Part shown: one piece after another, positions 48,037 to 57,529 of the stretch
How the letters are laid out: each line of letters starts with the position of its first letter
Numbering within the stretch: the stretch's first letter is position 1
Assembly (NCBI GenBank): GCA_002483465.1
Contig: DLHX01000010.1
Location: 1 to 64,000 of the forward strand
From: Micavibrio sp. UBA7657
Lineage (GTDB): Bacteria > Pseudomonadota > Alphaproteobacteria > Micavibrionales > Micavibrionaceae
Length of the DNA: 64,000 nucleotides
Direction: 5' to 3'
Notes under the pieces: model-generated
Seen by the model: only the letters and a program-made list of their open reading frames with translations
Database searches by the model: none
Told to the model about the DNA's origin: nothing
Program-made: the position numbers and the translations under genes

Positions 48037-48570
48037 TCAAGCTTTTCCCTTCAAGGCGGCACGAAGTTTTTCAAGCGCCGAATCTTCGCTGGCGCTGACA
48101 TTCATCGGGTGGCCTGCATCATGGTCGGCCAAGCTAGAAAACTTGGCGAGGATCTTGCCGAAAATTCCCTCCGGGGCACCATCGTCACCGTATTCGTCCG
48201 AGGCCTGTGCGACCGCTGTGCCGATCTCCATGAGCGAGCGCTTGATCAATTTGATTTCATCGACCGACGCCTTGCCACGCAGAATGGGCACCGCCTTCTG
48301 AATATCCTCTATCAGCGTAAAAGACTGATCGGCCCACGCCGCCCATTTATCTTCGCTACGGAGCGTTTCCTTGATTATCTGCGCGAAAAGCGGCTTTCCA
48401 TCGCCCATCTTCGCAAAGTGCCGCAGGCATGCAGTAAGGGCTTTGTTCTCGTGCGTATCGTCGCTTTCCCCATCCTGATCTTCCGAATGACTGACCCACA
48501 TCCCCGCTTTGTACGGCAGGCTGGCGATAAGCTCGACTTCGTCCTTCGTGAAATCTGCGAGCGATGTCAT
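48037..48570 (-). CDS. unknown protein, one of two tandem paralogs, 177 aa
   Basis: Unknown. Paralogous to the 179-aa gene upstream: both have LPYxxGxWVSxS near residue 20 (LPYKAGMWVSHSEDQDG), an acidic loop, a helix ending LRHFA/LHAFA, and ETLRSEDKWAAW. The protein is soluble and helical, with no signal peptide or known catalytic motif. The start overlaps the paralog's stop by 4 bases (ATGA), so the two are coupled and may form a heterodimer. It sits between sucD and sucA. Confidence 0.75.
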   Translation of the reverse strand: MTSLADFTKDEVELIASLPYKAGMWVSHSEDQDGESDDTHENKALTACLRHFAKMGDGKPLFAQIIKETLRSEDKWAAWADQSFTLIEDIQKAVPILRGKASVDEIKLIKRSLMEIGTAVAQASDEYGDDGAPEGIFGKILAKFSSLADHDAGHPMNVSASEDSALEKLRAALKGKA

Positions 48571-49106
48571 GACATCTCCAGCGCGTCGGCAATGGCGCCG
48601 ACAGCTTCACTCTCGCTTGTGCTGATATTAAGAAAATCACCGAAGCGGCGGCGCTTCCTGCGGGAGCCGGAAAACAGGTGACTTATATATAAGCTGAGCG
48701 CAGCGAAAAACGAGCGGCTGGAATCTTCCTCGCGGAAGGCCAGCGCAACCGCCCCCGCAATTTCCATCAGGTGATTTTTAAGCGCCTTGACGTCCTTGGG
48801 CTCTCCGAATTCACGCATCAGCGTGATGGCATCACCGCATTCGCCGGGCACCAGGTCGACCTGTGTGTTCCATGACGCCCATTCGTTTTTCTGGCGGATG
48901 GTTTCCGACATGATGTATTGCAGCGTTTCGGAACCGAATACATCCTCGGCAAAAGCGTGGAGAATATTCGACAGGGCCTGGCTCTCGCTCTCAACCGCTT
49001 CGTGGCCGCCGGACGTATCGCTCTGGCTGACCCAGAGACCGATCCTGTAAGGAAGGCGGATGATGAGAGAGCGCTGATCGGGTGTGAGTTTCTCGAGAAA
49101 AGTCAT
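48567..49106 (-). CDS. unknown protein, one of two tandem paralogs, 179 aa
   Basis: Unknown. The first half matches the downstream paralog (LPYRIGLWVSQSDTSGG; ETIRQKNEWASW). A mildly hydrophobic stretch (SFFAALSLYISHLFSG) is followed by a basic patch SRRKRRRFGDF, which could contact membrane or nucleic acid; the paralog lacks it. No enzyme motif is seen. Translation is coupled to the paralog by the ATGA overlap. Confidence 0.75.
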   Translation of the reverse strand: MTFLEKLTPDQRSLIIRLPYRIGLWVSQSDTSGGHEAVESESQALSNILHAFAEDVFGSETLQYIMSETIRQKNEWASWNTQVDLVPGECGDAITLMREFGEPKDVKALKNHLMEIAGAVALAFREEDSSRSFFAALSLYISHLFSGSRRKRRRFGDFLNISTSESEAVGAIADALEMS

Positions 49107-49145
49107 GTTTCCAAGGATACACCAAATACCCCTGCCCTCAAACAG

Positions 49146-49652
49146 CTATTGGGCAGGCTGCGGGGCTTTTGGCACCAATGGAATCAAGGGTTTTGGGTTG
49201 GCCATCATATCAAAAATTTCACGCGGGCTGACGGGCGTGGGCCATACATATTTCGCAACGCCGTCTTTCCCCACCAGCACCACCGAAAAAACATCGTCGT
49301 CGGTATAAAGCAATTCCTCCAGCAGGTTCGTATCCTTGTTCTCGCGCAGCACCGGCAGACGGTAATCGGATACGCTGAGCTCAGGCAGCACGTTCAGCGA
49401 ACGGTCGTCGAAATGAATCGTAACGATTTCGTGTTTGATTAATTGAGGTGCCGCAGGCGTCAGCATTTCAATCTGCTGGATATAAAGCGGATCAAGCTCC
49501 GGCCCCGTCAACACCAGCGCCCACGCCTTGCCCACCAGCCGGTCGAACGGCGCATCAATGTCGGCCTGCGCTTCCGCAGCGTACGCCGGATGAATAACTC
49601 CGGAAAAAAGCAGAAAAAACGCCAGAACGGCAAAGCTTGATTTCTTTTTCAT
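49146..49652 (-). CDS. exported protein resembling DUF4174
   Basis: The signal peptide MKKKSSFAVLAFFLLFSGVI...AYA targets it to the periplasm. The mature part is alpha/beta and resembles DUF4174 proteins: a thioredoxin-like start WALVLTGPELDPLYIQQIEM without the cysteine pair, EIVTIHFDDRS in the middle, and VFSVVLVGKDGVAKYVWP near the end. The usual description is a thioredoxin-like fold with no redox cysteines. Family assignment is by eye. It is divergent from the helical-repeat gene by 19 bases. Confidence 0.65.
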   Translation of the reverse strand: MKKKSSFAVLAFFLLFSGVIHPAYAAEAQADIDAPFDRLVGKAWALVLTGPELDPLYIQQIEMLTPAAPQLIKHEIVTIHFDDRSLNVLPELSVSDYRLPVLRENKDTNLLEELLYTDDDVFSVVLVGKDGVAKYVWPTPVSPREIFDMMANPKPLIPLVPKAPQPAQ

Positions 49653-49671
49653 AATATTATACCGTTCCTAC

Positions 49672-50379
49672 ATGTTAGAAAATGAATATAGAGAAAAATT
49701 GATCAAAAGTCTTTTGGCTTGCGGCCTCCCACAGGAATTGGCCGAAGAAACCGCGTGCGAAAAATCGCTGTGGTTTTTATATAGAAATAAATGGACCAGC
49801 GAAGACAGCGCTTTCTGGAATTTCAATGATAAACTCCAACAAGCGGCGGATTATCTTAAAATTTCCAAAGGCCAGTATCTATGCGCTGCCCTGACACACC
49901 CGCAACTTTTCTATCAGTCCTTAGAAAGTATAAAATTCAATGTCGAAGGCGCCGCAGAACTTCTCGATATCCCTGCGCACCGTTATATAGAAGCCGCACT
50001 AAAACGGCCTTCGCTGTTATCATTATCACCACAAATGGTGTACGAACATTTCGTTGCCCTAAAGAAAGCGCAAGAAAACGGACACATCGTATCCAACGAC
50101 CTTATGAGCGACATTCTTAATAATCCCATCACCCTGGTCTATTCGGCAAAAAACACAACGCTTCGGGATTTTCACGCGACGATGTTTGATCGAAAGAGAA
50201 CCCTGGGAGATTTTTTTAGAAAAAAAACCAAAAGCCAGGTGGAAAACGAAATTTTTGAGTGCCTTACGCAAGAGTTTCAGGCTGGCGCGTCCGTATTCCT
50301 TGATCAGGCGCGCGAACTCCACGCCCAGGGCATACTCTCACGCCTGCCGATGTTCGAGATGACAGCAGCGCCTGCTTAG
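49672..50379 (+). CDS. protein with mTERF-like helical repeats, 235 aa
   Basis: Not a recognised bacterial family. Residues about 55-165 contain at least three units of 30-40 residues with the pattern helix-[A/P]xx[L/F]: [20 protein letters not shown], then [20 protein letters not shown], then [16 protein letters not shown]. Each unit has a Pro followed by Leu/Phe and Ser, which resembles the mTERF repeat of mitochondrial and plastid nucleic-acid-binding proteins. The C-terminal part is basic ([16 protein letters not shown]). RNA or DNA binding is therefore an inference worth testing. The 3' end overlaps sucD by 4 bases. Confidence 0.6.
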   Translation: MLENEYREKLIKSLLACGLPQELAEETACEKSLWFLYRNKWTSEDSAFWNFNDKLQQAADYLKISKGQYLCAALTHPQLFYQSLESIKFNVEGAAELLDIPAHRYIEAALKRPSLLSLSPQMVYEHFVALKKAQENGHIVSNDLMSDILNNPITLVYSAKNTTLRDFHATMFDRKRTLGDFFRKKTKSQVENEIFECLTQEFQAGASVFLDQARELHAQGILSRLPMFEMTAAPA

Positions 50380-51251
50380 GCCGCCATCGCCTTCACAACA
50401 GCCTCGCCGAGCGTGCCGGGGCTTTCGGAAACCACGAAACCAGCAGAGCGCATTGACTCCATCTTGGCTTTCGCGGTGTCGTCCGCGCCGGAAATAATCG
50501 CGCCAGCGTGGCCCATACGTTTTCCGGGAGGAGCGGTTGCGCCGGCAATAAAACCCGCAATCGGTTTTTTGTTTTTAGCCTTTTTGTAGAATTCGCACGC
50601 TTCGATTTCCGCCGTACCGCCGATCTCGCCGATCATGAGGATGGCTTTGGTTTCGTCGTCTGCAAGGAACAATTCCAAACAGTCGATGAAGTTGGTGCCG
50701 TTCACCGGGTCACCGCCGATACCGATGCAGGTCGTCTGGCCGAGGCCGACTTTGCCCGTCTGGTAAACCGCTTCATAGGTCAGCGTGCCGGAGCGCGAAA
50801 CGATGCCCACTTTGCCCCGCTTGTGAATGTGACCGGGCATGATGCCGATCTTGCATTCGCCGGGCGTGATGATACCGGGGCAGTTCGGCCCGATCAGGCG
50901 CGTCTTCGAACCTTGCAGCGCGCGCTTCACTTTCACCATGTCGAGAACCGGAATACCTTCAGTGATGCACACCGCGAGCTCGATGCCCGCATCGATGGCC
51001 TCTAAAATCGCGTCAGCCGCAAACGGTGGCGGCACGTAAATCACCGATGCATTCGCACCGGTTTTCGCTTTGGCTTCGGCCACTGTATCGTACACAGGCA
51101 GGTTCAGATGTTTCTGACCGCCTTTGCCGGGCGTAACGCCGCCAACCATTTTCGTGCCGTAAGCAACGGCCTGTTCGCTATGGAACGTGCCCTGCGCCCC
51201 GGTGAAACCCTGGCAGATAACCTTGGTGTTTTTATCGACGAGTACGGCCAT
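50376..51251 (-). CDS. sucD: succinyl-CoA synthetase alpha subunit
   Basis: It forms succinyl-CoA or makes ATP/GTP from it, with SucC. The CoA-binding Rossmann start is [20 protein letters not shown], and the phosphorylated histidine is in [16 protein letters not shown]. It is 291 aa, normal length. Ordinarily it overlaps or abuts sucC; here the transglycosylase-like and DUF2059 genes lie between them. Confidence 0.96.
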   Translation of the reverse strand: MAVLVDKNTKVICQGFTGAQGTFHSEQAVAYGTKMVGGVTPGKGGQKHLNLPVYDTVAEAKAKTGANASVIYVPPPFAADAILEAIDAGIELAVCITEGIPVLDMVKVKRALQGSKTRLIGPNCPGIITPGECKIGIMPGHIHKRGKVGIVSRSGTLTYEAVYQTGKVGLGQTTCIGIGGDPVNGTNFIDCLELFLADDETKAILMIGEIGGTAEIEACEFYKKAKNKKPIAGFIAGATAPPGKRMGHAGAIISGADDTAKAKMESMRSAGFVVSESPGTLGEAVVKAMAA

Positions 51252-51267
51252 TTCTAAATCCTCTGAA

Positions 51268-51708
51268 TTAGGGTGTTGTTGGAGTTGTCTGTTGCTGCGC
51301 CCGGGCTTTTTGCACGGCGTCCGCGACTTTTTGCTGGACGAACGGCATCACGTCACTCATGTAAGCGGGCATTTTTTTCATGATCGACTGGCCTTCAGGG
51401 CTACCGTAGAAATCGGCGAGCTTGAGCAGTTCCTCTTCGGTGAAATGCTTGGTCATTTTCTCGACCATCAGATTTTCTATCTCGGCATGATTGAACATCG
51501 CGCGGATCTGCTCGGTATGCTCAGGCGTCAGACCGAGCTGCGGATTTTGCGCCATCGCATTGACCATCTCGTTCATCATTTTCGGAACGTCGGCGACTTT
51601 CACATAGGCCTTGGCGGCGGCCACACGGCCTTCCGGCGAGTCCGCCGATGCAGGCGCGGCCATCATCACGAGGGCGGCAAAAATCACGAGGAAACGGGCG
51701 GCGGTCAT
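51268..51708 (-). CDS. DUF2059 exported protein
   Basis: A signal peptide ([19 protein letters not shown]) precedes a helical DUF2059-type domain: [39 protein letters not shown]. The family is periplasmic and of unknown function. At 146 aa it is normal. It is 16 bases upstream of sucD on the same strand and probably co-transcribed with it. Confidence 0.85.
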   Translation of the reverse strand: MTAARFLVIFAALVMMAAPASADSPEGRVAAAKAYVKVADVPKMMNEMVNAMAQNPQLGLTPEHTEQIRAMFNHAEIENLMVEKMTKHFTEEELLKLADFYGSPEGQSIMKKMPAYMSDVMPFVQQKVADAVQKARAQQQTTPTTP

Positions 51709-51836
51709 GGTCGGGGCTCCGGACTGTAAATACCATTCTGGTTATAGACCCTTCCCCCGCAAAATCAACTGCGGAAAGCCCTGTTTCCACGCTCTTTTCT
51801 GCCTGTTTTAAGGCCTCGCGTAATATTTGACATAAT

Positions 51837-51866
51837 GAACGGTTTTCGAGTATATTAACTCATTCT
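51837..51866 (+). promoter_or_regulatory. sigma70 promoter for the transglycosylase-like gene
   Basis: TTGACA, 18-base spacer, TATATT, 17 bases before the start codon; the leader is short and includes AAGGAAGAGA as ribosome site. Confidence 0.7.
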
Positions 51867-51882
51867 TAAGGAAGAGACGGAA

Positions 51883-53577
51883 ATGGCCAAAGGCCCTAAA
51901 CCAAACCAATATAACCGCTATAAGCGACCGGAACATAGCTCCGGACGCATGAAGACTATGTTTAATACCCTTATAGGTTCAGGCATCACATTGGCGTTAA
52001 TCCTGGGCGCGGACCACGCCGTTGAAAACTGGACTGATAAAAAAGTGAGCAACACCCCTCACGCCCCTGACATCACGATCCCCGTTGAAGTGCCGCCGGA
52101 TACATACGGCGTCGTTCCTTATCCGGACGCCCCGCATGACGAAGTTAAAACGGTGAAAAAATCACTCCCCGTCGCCGACGGCGTGATCTGGGAAGAAAAC
52201 CGCTCGAAAAGTGTCAGACCTTCCATCGTCGTCGCAAAGAAAGAAACCGTAGATGTTATTCTTGATGAACTGCGCGCCGAAGCAGAAGAGGAACTTAAAA
52301 GATTAAGGCAGACGAAAGGAAGCGCGCCAACAAACGTAACGACATCTGGCGAAACATCTCAAACGGAAGAGATCAGCGAGATCACGATAGCTACGCCTCA
52401 ACCTGCCCCGGCTCAATCCGATGAACAGCCTATAAGTTATTATAATGGCAAACCCAAACGTCTCCCCGAATTTCAAAACCCGGGATCAGGAAAAAAAGAA
52501 GTACAGACACCGAAACAGAAAAAAGAACCCGTAATAAAACAACACGCCGATCCGAAACCGCAAAAAAAAGGCGATCTCAGACCCGCACCGTCCGGTGACA
52601 TTAAAATAAAGCCGCAAACACAGCTTGTTGCGGCAGCCACACTGGCAAACAAAATAGTCGTAAAATATAAAATCCCCGATCCGGAAGCCGACGCCTATCT
52701 GCGCCAAATTACCAAAGGCGACCCCGTTTCATACGAATTGATGCTCAATATCGGGGGCAGCGAAAGCGGGTTTAAAGATGTATGCAGCCCGACCGGCGCT
52801 TGTGGCTACTTCCAGTTTACGGAAGGGACCTTCATTGAGCGCGCCTATCTCGACCAGGGCCTCCTGGATCCCAAGCATAAAAAAGTCCTGAGCAAAATCA
52901 TTCAATATGATTACGCCGCCTTGAAAGAACAACAGCGCGTTGCCTTAGAGCATGCACAAGGAAATAAGAAAGCCACGGTTCAGAAAGTTGATGCCGTGTA
53001 CAAATACCGCATCGCTGGAAACACACCCGAGGAGCGCGCGGCAAACCGCGCAAAAATTCTTGAACTGCGCCACGATAAATTTGTATCTTTGCGCACGGGC
53101 CACGAACACGTCCGCAGCTCCCTGATCGATGCCCGGGGACGCTTCGTGGAAGGCATTATTGCTAAAATAGATTGCCTGACAGATAAGACAAAACACCTGG
53201 TAGTACCTAAAGAGCGCGTAGAACAATTAAGAGCCGAACTCGAACGCCCCTTCACTATTGCCGACGCAAAACTTGCCTTTTTGGGAGGCGGACGTGGGGG
53301 CACTGGTTTGGTTGTAGCTATGGCCGATCCAGCGACCGCCAATCACAAGGCAAGCGATTATATCAGCCAAAGAACTGTCACCAGCAACCCGCATGTTTTT
53401 GTTGTAAATGAAAAACATTTAACGCCATTACAGTTGCGCGCTTATATTGTCGAACGCGTGGGCGATATGCAGATACCGTCCAATCTGCAACGGCCTAATA
53501 GCAGCAAGCCGCAGCGTCCCGCCACCACCCGCACCACGCAGGCGCCGGGCGCTGACATGCATTTCGATATAAGCTGA
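51883..53577 (+). CDS. membrane-anchored lytic-transglycosylase-like protein, 564 aa
   Basis: A basic cytoplasmic N-terminus is followed by one hydrophobic helix (MFNTLIGSGITLALILGADH, about residues 26-45), then a long Pro/Lys/Glu-rich linker to about residue 250. Residues 280-330 resemble the SLT lysozyme-like fold: LMLNIGGSESGFKDVC, where the Glu would be the catalytic acid, and GACGYFQFTEGTFI. Further helices extend to the C-terminus, which is Gln/Pro/Thr-rich. The protein probably cuts peptidoglycan from the inner membrane, but the usual AMGLMQI motif is altered. It lies between sucC and sucD on the opposite strand. Confidence 0.7.
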   Translation: MAKGPKPNQYNRYKRPEHSSGRMKTMFNTLIGSGITLALILGADHAVENWTDKKVSNTPHAPDITIPVEVPPDTYGVVPYPDAPHDEVKTVKKSLPVADGVIWEENRSKSVRPSIVVAKKETVDVILDELRAEAEEELKRLRQTKGSAPTNVTTSGETSQTEEISEITIATPQPAPAQSDEQPISYYNGKPKRLPEFQNPGSGKKEVQTPKQKKEPVIKQHADPKPQKKGDLRPAPSGDIKIKPQTQLVAAATLANKIVVKYKIPDPEADAYLRQITKGDPVSYELMLNIGGSESGFKDVCSPTGACGYFQFTEGTFIERAYLDQGLLDPKHKKVLSKIIQYDYAALKEQQRVALEHAQGNKKATVQKVDAVYKYRIAGNTPEERAANRAKILELRHDKFVSLRTGHEHVRSSLIDARGRFVEGIIAKIDCLTDKTKHLVVPKERVEQLRAELERPFTIADAKLAFLGGGRGGTGLVVAMADPATANHKASDYISQRTVTSNPHVFVVNEKHLTPLQLRAYIVERVGDMQIPSNLQRPNSSKPQRPATTRTTQAPGADMHFDIS

Positions 53578-54783
53578 TTAAGCCGCTTTCTGCGCCTTCT
53601 TAGTGGCCTCAACGACTTTCTTCGCCGCGTCTTCAAGATCGTTCGCAGGGATAATATCAAGACCGGACTTGGAGAGAATCTCCTTGCCCTTCTCAACATT
53701 CGTGCCCTCGAGACGCACAACGAGCGGAACAGAAAGCTTCACCTCTTTCGCGGCGGCGATGATGCCTTCCGCGATGATGTCGCACTTCATGATGCCGCCG
53801 AAGATATTGACGAGAACGCCTTTGACGTTCTTGTCGGCGAGAATGATCTTGAACGCCGCCGTAACTTTTTCCTTGTTCGCGCCGCCGCCGACATCGAGGA
53901 AGTTCGCAGGCTGGCCACCATAGAGTTTAATAATGTCCATCGTCGCCATCGCGAGACCTGCGCCATTGACCATGCAGCCGATATTGCCTTCAAGCGCGAC
54001 ATAAGAAAGCTCGTGCTTGTGTGCTTCCAGCTCTTTTGCGTCTTCTTCGGATTCATCGCGGAGCGCAGCGATTTCCGGGTGGCGGAACATCGCGTTATCA
54101 TCGAAATTCATCTTGGCATCTAACGCCATGACTTCTTCCTTGTCCGTAACGATCAGCGGGTTGATCTCGACAATCGAAGCATCGAGTTCAATAAACGCCT
54201 TGTACAAAGCGGCGAAGAATTTCTGGCCGCTCTTGTTCGCATTGCCCTCTAACCCCAGACCGAACGCCAGCGTGCGCGCATGGTGACCCTGGAAACCGGC
54301 AGCCGGGTCGATAGCGACGCGGTGAATTTTCTCAGGCGTCTTGTGCGCGACTTCCTCGATGTCCATGCCGCCCTCGGTCGAAACCATGAAAGTGACGCGG
54401 GATGTGGCGCGGTCCAGAACGACCGAGCAGTAATATTCTTTTTTGATATCCACGCCATCGGTGACGTAAAGACGCTGGACTTCTTTACCTTCTGCGCCCG
54501 TCTGCTTGGTAACCAGGACCTGGTTCATCATCGCCTCGGCGGCTGCTTTCACTTCGTCCGCGCTTTTGCACAGACGAACCCCGCCTTTACCCGTAGGGTT
54601 GTTCTTGAACTTGCCAGCACCCCTGCCCCCGGCATGGATCTGGGCTTTCACCACATATAAAGGTCCGGGAAGTTGCCCGGCGGCCTTGACGGCCTCGGCT
54701 ACGCTCATGGCCGGGATGCCCCTGGGCACCGAAACCCCGTATTTCGTCAGCAGATCCTTGGCCTGGTATTCGTGGATATTCAT
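53578..54783 (-). CDS. sucC: succinyl-CoA synthetase beta subunit
   Basis: ATP-grasp subunit of the TCA enzyme. It starts [20 protein letters not shown], with [12 protein letters not shown] at the nucleotide site, [18 protein letters not shown] at the metal site and [11 protein letters not shown] for CoA/phosphate. It is 401 aa, normal for alphaproteobacteria. The ATP/GTP preference is not assigned. Confidence 0.96.
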   Translation of the reverse strand: MNIHEYQAKDLLTKYGVSVPRGIPAMSVAEAVKAAGQLPGPLYVVKAQIHAGGRGAGKFKNNPTGKGGVRLCKSADEVKAAAEAMMNQVLVTKQTGAEGKEVQRLYVTDGVDIKKEYYCSVVLDRATSRVTFMVSTEGGMDIEEVAHKTPEKIHRVAIDPAAGFQGHHARTLAFGLGLEGNANKSGQKFFAALYKAFIELDASIVEINPLIVTDKEEVMALDAKMNFDDNAMFRHPEIAALRDESEEDAKELEAHKHELSYVALEGNIGCMVNGAGLAMATMDIIKLYGGQPANFLDVGGGANKEKVTAAFKIILADKNVKGVLVNIFGGIMKCDIIAEGIIAAAKEVKLSVPLVVRLEGTNVEKGKEILSKSGLDIIPANDLEDAAKKVVEATKKAQKAA

Positions 54784-55014
54784 GGAAAAAACCCGTTTTT
54801 ATAGGTGAAATTTCCTTGGTTTTAGCACCTTTACCCCCATTTGCAATCAATAAAACCGGGGTTTTATGAATAAATCCAGATACATAAAATTTTATGGAAT
54901 TATTACCTGCCTTTAAGGTTTTTTCCATATTATCAAATGATGGGTAAATTGCGCCTTTCGGCGTGGATTCTGCCTTGGGGTTTAAAAAACGGGGTTTAAA
55001 AGGGGTTTTCAATT
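54784..55014. promoter_or_regulatory. divergent sucC / FecR-gene promoter region
   Basis: AT-rich. It contains the palindrome CATAAAATTTTATG (54883-54896), one copy of TTTCCATATTAT (54922-54933), a small hairpin CGCC-TTTC-GGCG, and three short GGGGTTT(A) repeats near 54975-55009, just before the FecR-domain gene. The promoters of both genes should be here. Confidence 0.5.
54883..54896. promoter_or_regulatory. palindrome CATAAAATTTTATG (copy 1)
   Basis: A 14-base perfect palindrome. It is part of the 17-base sequence ATACATAAAATTTTATG that also occurs at 60754-60770. Candidate operator. Confidence 0.5.
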
Positions 55015-57486
55015 ATGGCTTACAAAGATTTTGACGGTCTGTCCTTGGACGGCGCCACGCAGAAATCAAATACGATTTTGAACAGCGACGCGGACAGAGT
55101 GGAACTCCCCGATGCATCCTACGTACGCGATGCCGATTTCACACGCGATGGTATGGACCTCGTGCTGAATGGTCCGGAAGGCGAACTGATCATCAAAGAT
55201 TATTTCGCAGATGAAACGCAGCCGAACCTCGTCGCCCCCGACGGCTCGACGCTGACCCCCGAACTCGTAAACTCCTTCACCAAGAGCTCGCCCCAATATG
55301 CGGCGAACGATACGCAGTCAGATGAAAGCCCGGTCGGCGCCGTTCAGGAAGTAACAGGTAACGCCACCGTCACGCATGTCGACGGCACCACGGAAACGAT
55401 TGCCAACGGCACGCCGATCTACCAGGGCGACATTATTGAGACCGATGCAGTCGGCGCGGTGAATATCAAGTTCGTCGATGAAACCAGCTTTGCAGTTTCA
55501 GAAGACGCACGCCTCGCGATCGATGAATATGTGTATGACGCCGGTACGGAATCCGGCACGACGAATTTCTCGGTGCTGAAAGGCGTATTCGTATTTACGT
55601 CAGGCCTGATCGGCCGCGACGACCCCGATGACGTTCACATCGAAACGCCAGTCGGTTCTATCGGTATCCGCGGAACCATCATTGCGGGTAACGTCAACAG
55701 CGGCGAAATCACCGTTGTCGAAGGCGCCATCGTCCTGACCGACCCGCAGGGTCATGAAGTGACGCTGGCCACCCAGTTTGAAACCGCGCGCTTCAATGGC
55801 GCCGAAGGCATCCAGCATATGGGCCAGCTTTCGGCCAATGACGTCGCGCAGAAATTCTTTATCGTCAGCAAAGTATCGCCGACGCTGTTCTCCTCTATTA
55901 ATGACGCAGCAGCCGAGCAGCCTTCCGATGACGCGGCCCAGCCCGTGACAGGTACGGAAGATGAAACCGCGCCCGCCGATGAAACGGCGCCTGCTGATGC
56001 AGCTCCCGTACAGAACGAGGGCAGCAACACAGCAACCGACACGCCCGCGGCACAAACCGCCGCGCTGCCGCCGGTGCCACCGCCTGTCGCAACGCAGACG
56101 ATTTCAGGTTTTGCACCGTCTTCAACCAATGTTCTTGGCAACACGGTCACAACGACCGCCACGCATGAAATGTCGGCCTCGCATAATACGAACACGATCA
56201 CCACACAGATGGTGGTCAACACGACGGCCGTTGCAGGCACTACGGATACAGCACCGCCTGTTCCGCCTCCGGTTAACAACCCGCCTCCAGTTGGCGGTGG
56301 CACTACAAACGCCGCGCCGAATTTTGCCGCAGAAGCGCCTGCTGAATTCTTCAGAAGCGCCGAAGGCATGGTATGGCGCTATAATTTCGACAAGGAATTC
56401 CATGATGACGGCGGCCATGCCGGCATGACCTATGAACTCAGCGCAGCCACCACAGCGGCACTGAACGCCTGGGTCGGCAACGTCATTAACGGCGGCTCAA
56501 CCTGGAGCTTCGATCCTAACAACGGCCAGCTCCTTATCAATTTCAGCGCGTCCTTCCCGACGACGCCCGGCACGCACAGCGACCTGACGATCCAGGTGCA
56601 GGCGCGCGACGGCCAGGGCCTGGCGAGCGGCTATCACGATTACGTTTTCCAGGCTTACAACGCCACCGTAACCGATCTGACCACGAACTACACCAGCAGC
56701 GGCACGGTCGTTTCCGAACCGGGCAGCATCGGCGCATCGCAAATCACCGGCAGTAACAACAAGATCTTCCTTGGTGTTGACCCCGACCTGATCACGATCA
56801 ACTCAGGGTCTGGTAACGTCATCAGCCTTGGCGGCGGCAACAATATCATGACGATCGTAACAGCCGCGCGTAATAACGAAGCTATCGGCGGCGACAACAA
56901 CGACAAATTCGTGCTGGATAACGCCGCGGTCAAACTCTACGGCATGGATGGAGACGACAGTTTCCATCTGAATATCAACAGCGGCAGCGTCGTGGCTGAC
57001 CTGACGACAGCGGGCTCAAACACCGTGATTGACGGCGGACACAGCAACTTCCGCGCGGCAGTCGGTCAGGGCCTCAGCCACCTTCAGGGTGAAGCAGGCG
57101 GACGCGGCGACTCACTGGTGCTCGAAGGCGCCGGCACGCTTGATTTCGGTGCCATCAACGCAGGCAACCAGATCACAAGCATCGAGCGGATCGATATGGT
57201 GTCGTCGACATCGGCCCAGACGGTCACCCTGAATTACAGCGACATCCTGCGCATCACCGACGACAAGAACGCATTGATCATCAATGTCGGCACCGGCGAC
57301 ACGCTGAACCTGAACGGCATGACCGGCATGAGCAGAGTCGTCGACAACGCTTCGATCAACGACGCCGCAAACGGCGACGCGGCGGCTAATAGGAATTACG
57401 ACGTGTTCACGGACGGCAACGTTACGCTGTTCGTCAGCAACACGGGCGGCACCGTCAACCTGGACGGCAACACCGTCGCGATTTAA
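55015..57486 (+). CDS. FecR-domain large surface/secreted protein, 823 aa
   Basis: There is no classical signal peptide: it starts MAYKDFDGLSLDGATQKSNT. Residues about 105-265 form a FecR-like domain (VQEVTGNATVTHVDGTTETI, IYQGDIIETD, SIGIRGTIIAGN). A Thr/Pro/Ala-rich linker (to about residue 440) leads to a cadherin/Ig-like region at about 445-555 (FDKEFHDDGGHAGMTYELSA, VQARDGQGLASGY). Asn/Gly/Asp-rich repeats follow (SGSGNVISLGGGNN, GGDNNDKFVLDN, YGMDGDDSFHLN). This layout matches large adhesins of alphaproteobacteria, often exported by type I systems; the absence of a signal peptide fits that, but no T1SS genes are visible here. Confidence 0.75.
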   Translation: MAYKDFDGLSLDGATQKSNTILNSDADRVELPDASYVRDADFTRDGMDLVLNGPEGELIIKDYFADETQPNLVAPDGSTLTPELVNSFTKSSPQYAANDTQSDESPVGAVQEVTGNATVTHVDGTTETIANGTPIYQGDIIETDAVGAVNIKFVDETSFAVSEDARLAIDEYVYDAGTESGTTNFSVLKGVFVFTSGLIGRDDPDDVHIETPVGSIGIRGTIIAGNVNSGEITVVEGAIVLTDPQGHEVTLATQFETARFNGAEGIQHMGQLSANDVAQKFFIVSKVSPTLFSSINDAAAEQPSDDAAQPVTGTEDETAPADETAPADAAPVQNEGSNTATDTPAAQTAALPPVPPPVATQTISGFAPSSTNVLGNTVTTTATHEMSASHNTNTITTQMVVNTTAVAGTTDTAPPVPPPVNNPPPVGGGTTNAAPNFAAEAPAEFFRSAEGMVWRYNFDKEFHDDGGHAGMTYELSAATTAALNAWVGNVINGGSTWSFDPNNGQLLINFSASFPTTPGTHSDLTIQVQARDGQGLASGYHDYVFQAYNATVTDLTTNYTSSGTVVSEPGSIGASQITGSNNKIFLGVDPDLITINSGSGNVISLGGGNNIMTIVTAARNNEAIGGDNNDKFVLDNAAVKLYGMDGDDSFHLNINSGSVVADLTTAGSNTVIDGGHSNFRAAVGQGLSHLQGEAGGRGDSLVLEGAGTLDFGAINAGNQITSIERIDMVSSTSAQTVTLNYSDILRITDDKNALIINVGTGDTLNLNGMTGMSRVVDNASINDAANGDAAANRNYDVFTDGNVTLFVSNTGGTVNLDGNTVAI

Positions 57487-57500
57487 CAGTTCCTTGCCCT

Positions 57501-57529
57501 AAAAAAGGCCGCGTAATGCGGCCTTTTTT
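57501..57529. terminator. bidirectional rho-independent terminator
   Basis: AAAAAAGGCCGC-GTAAT-GCGGCCTTTTTT. It serves the FecR-domain gene on the plus strand and glpK on the minus strand. Confidence 0.95.
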
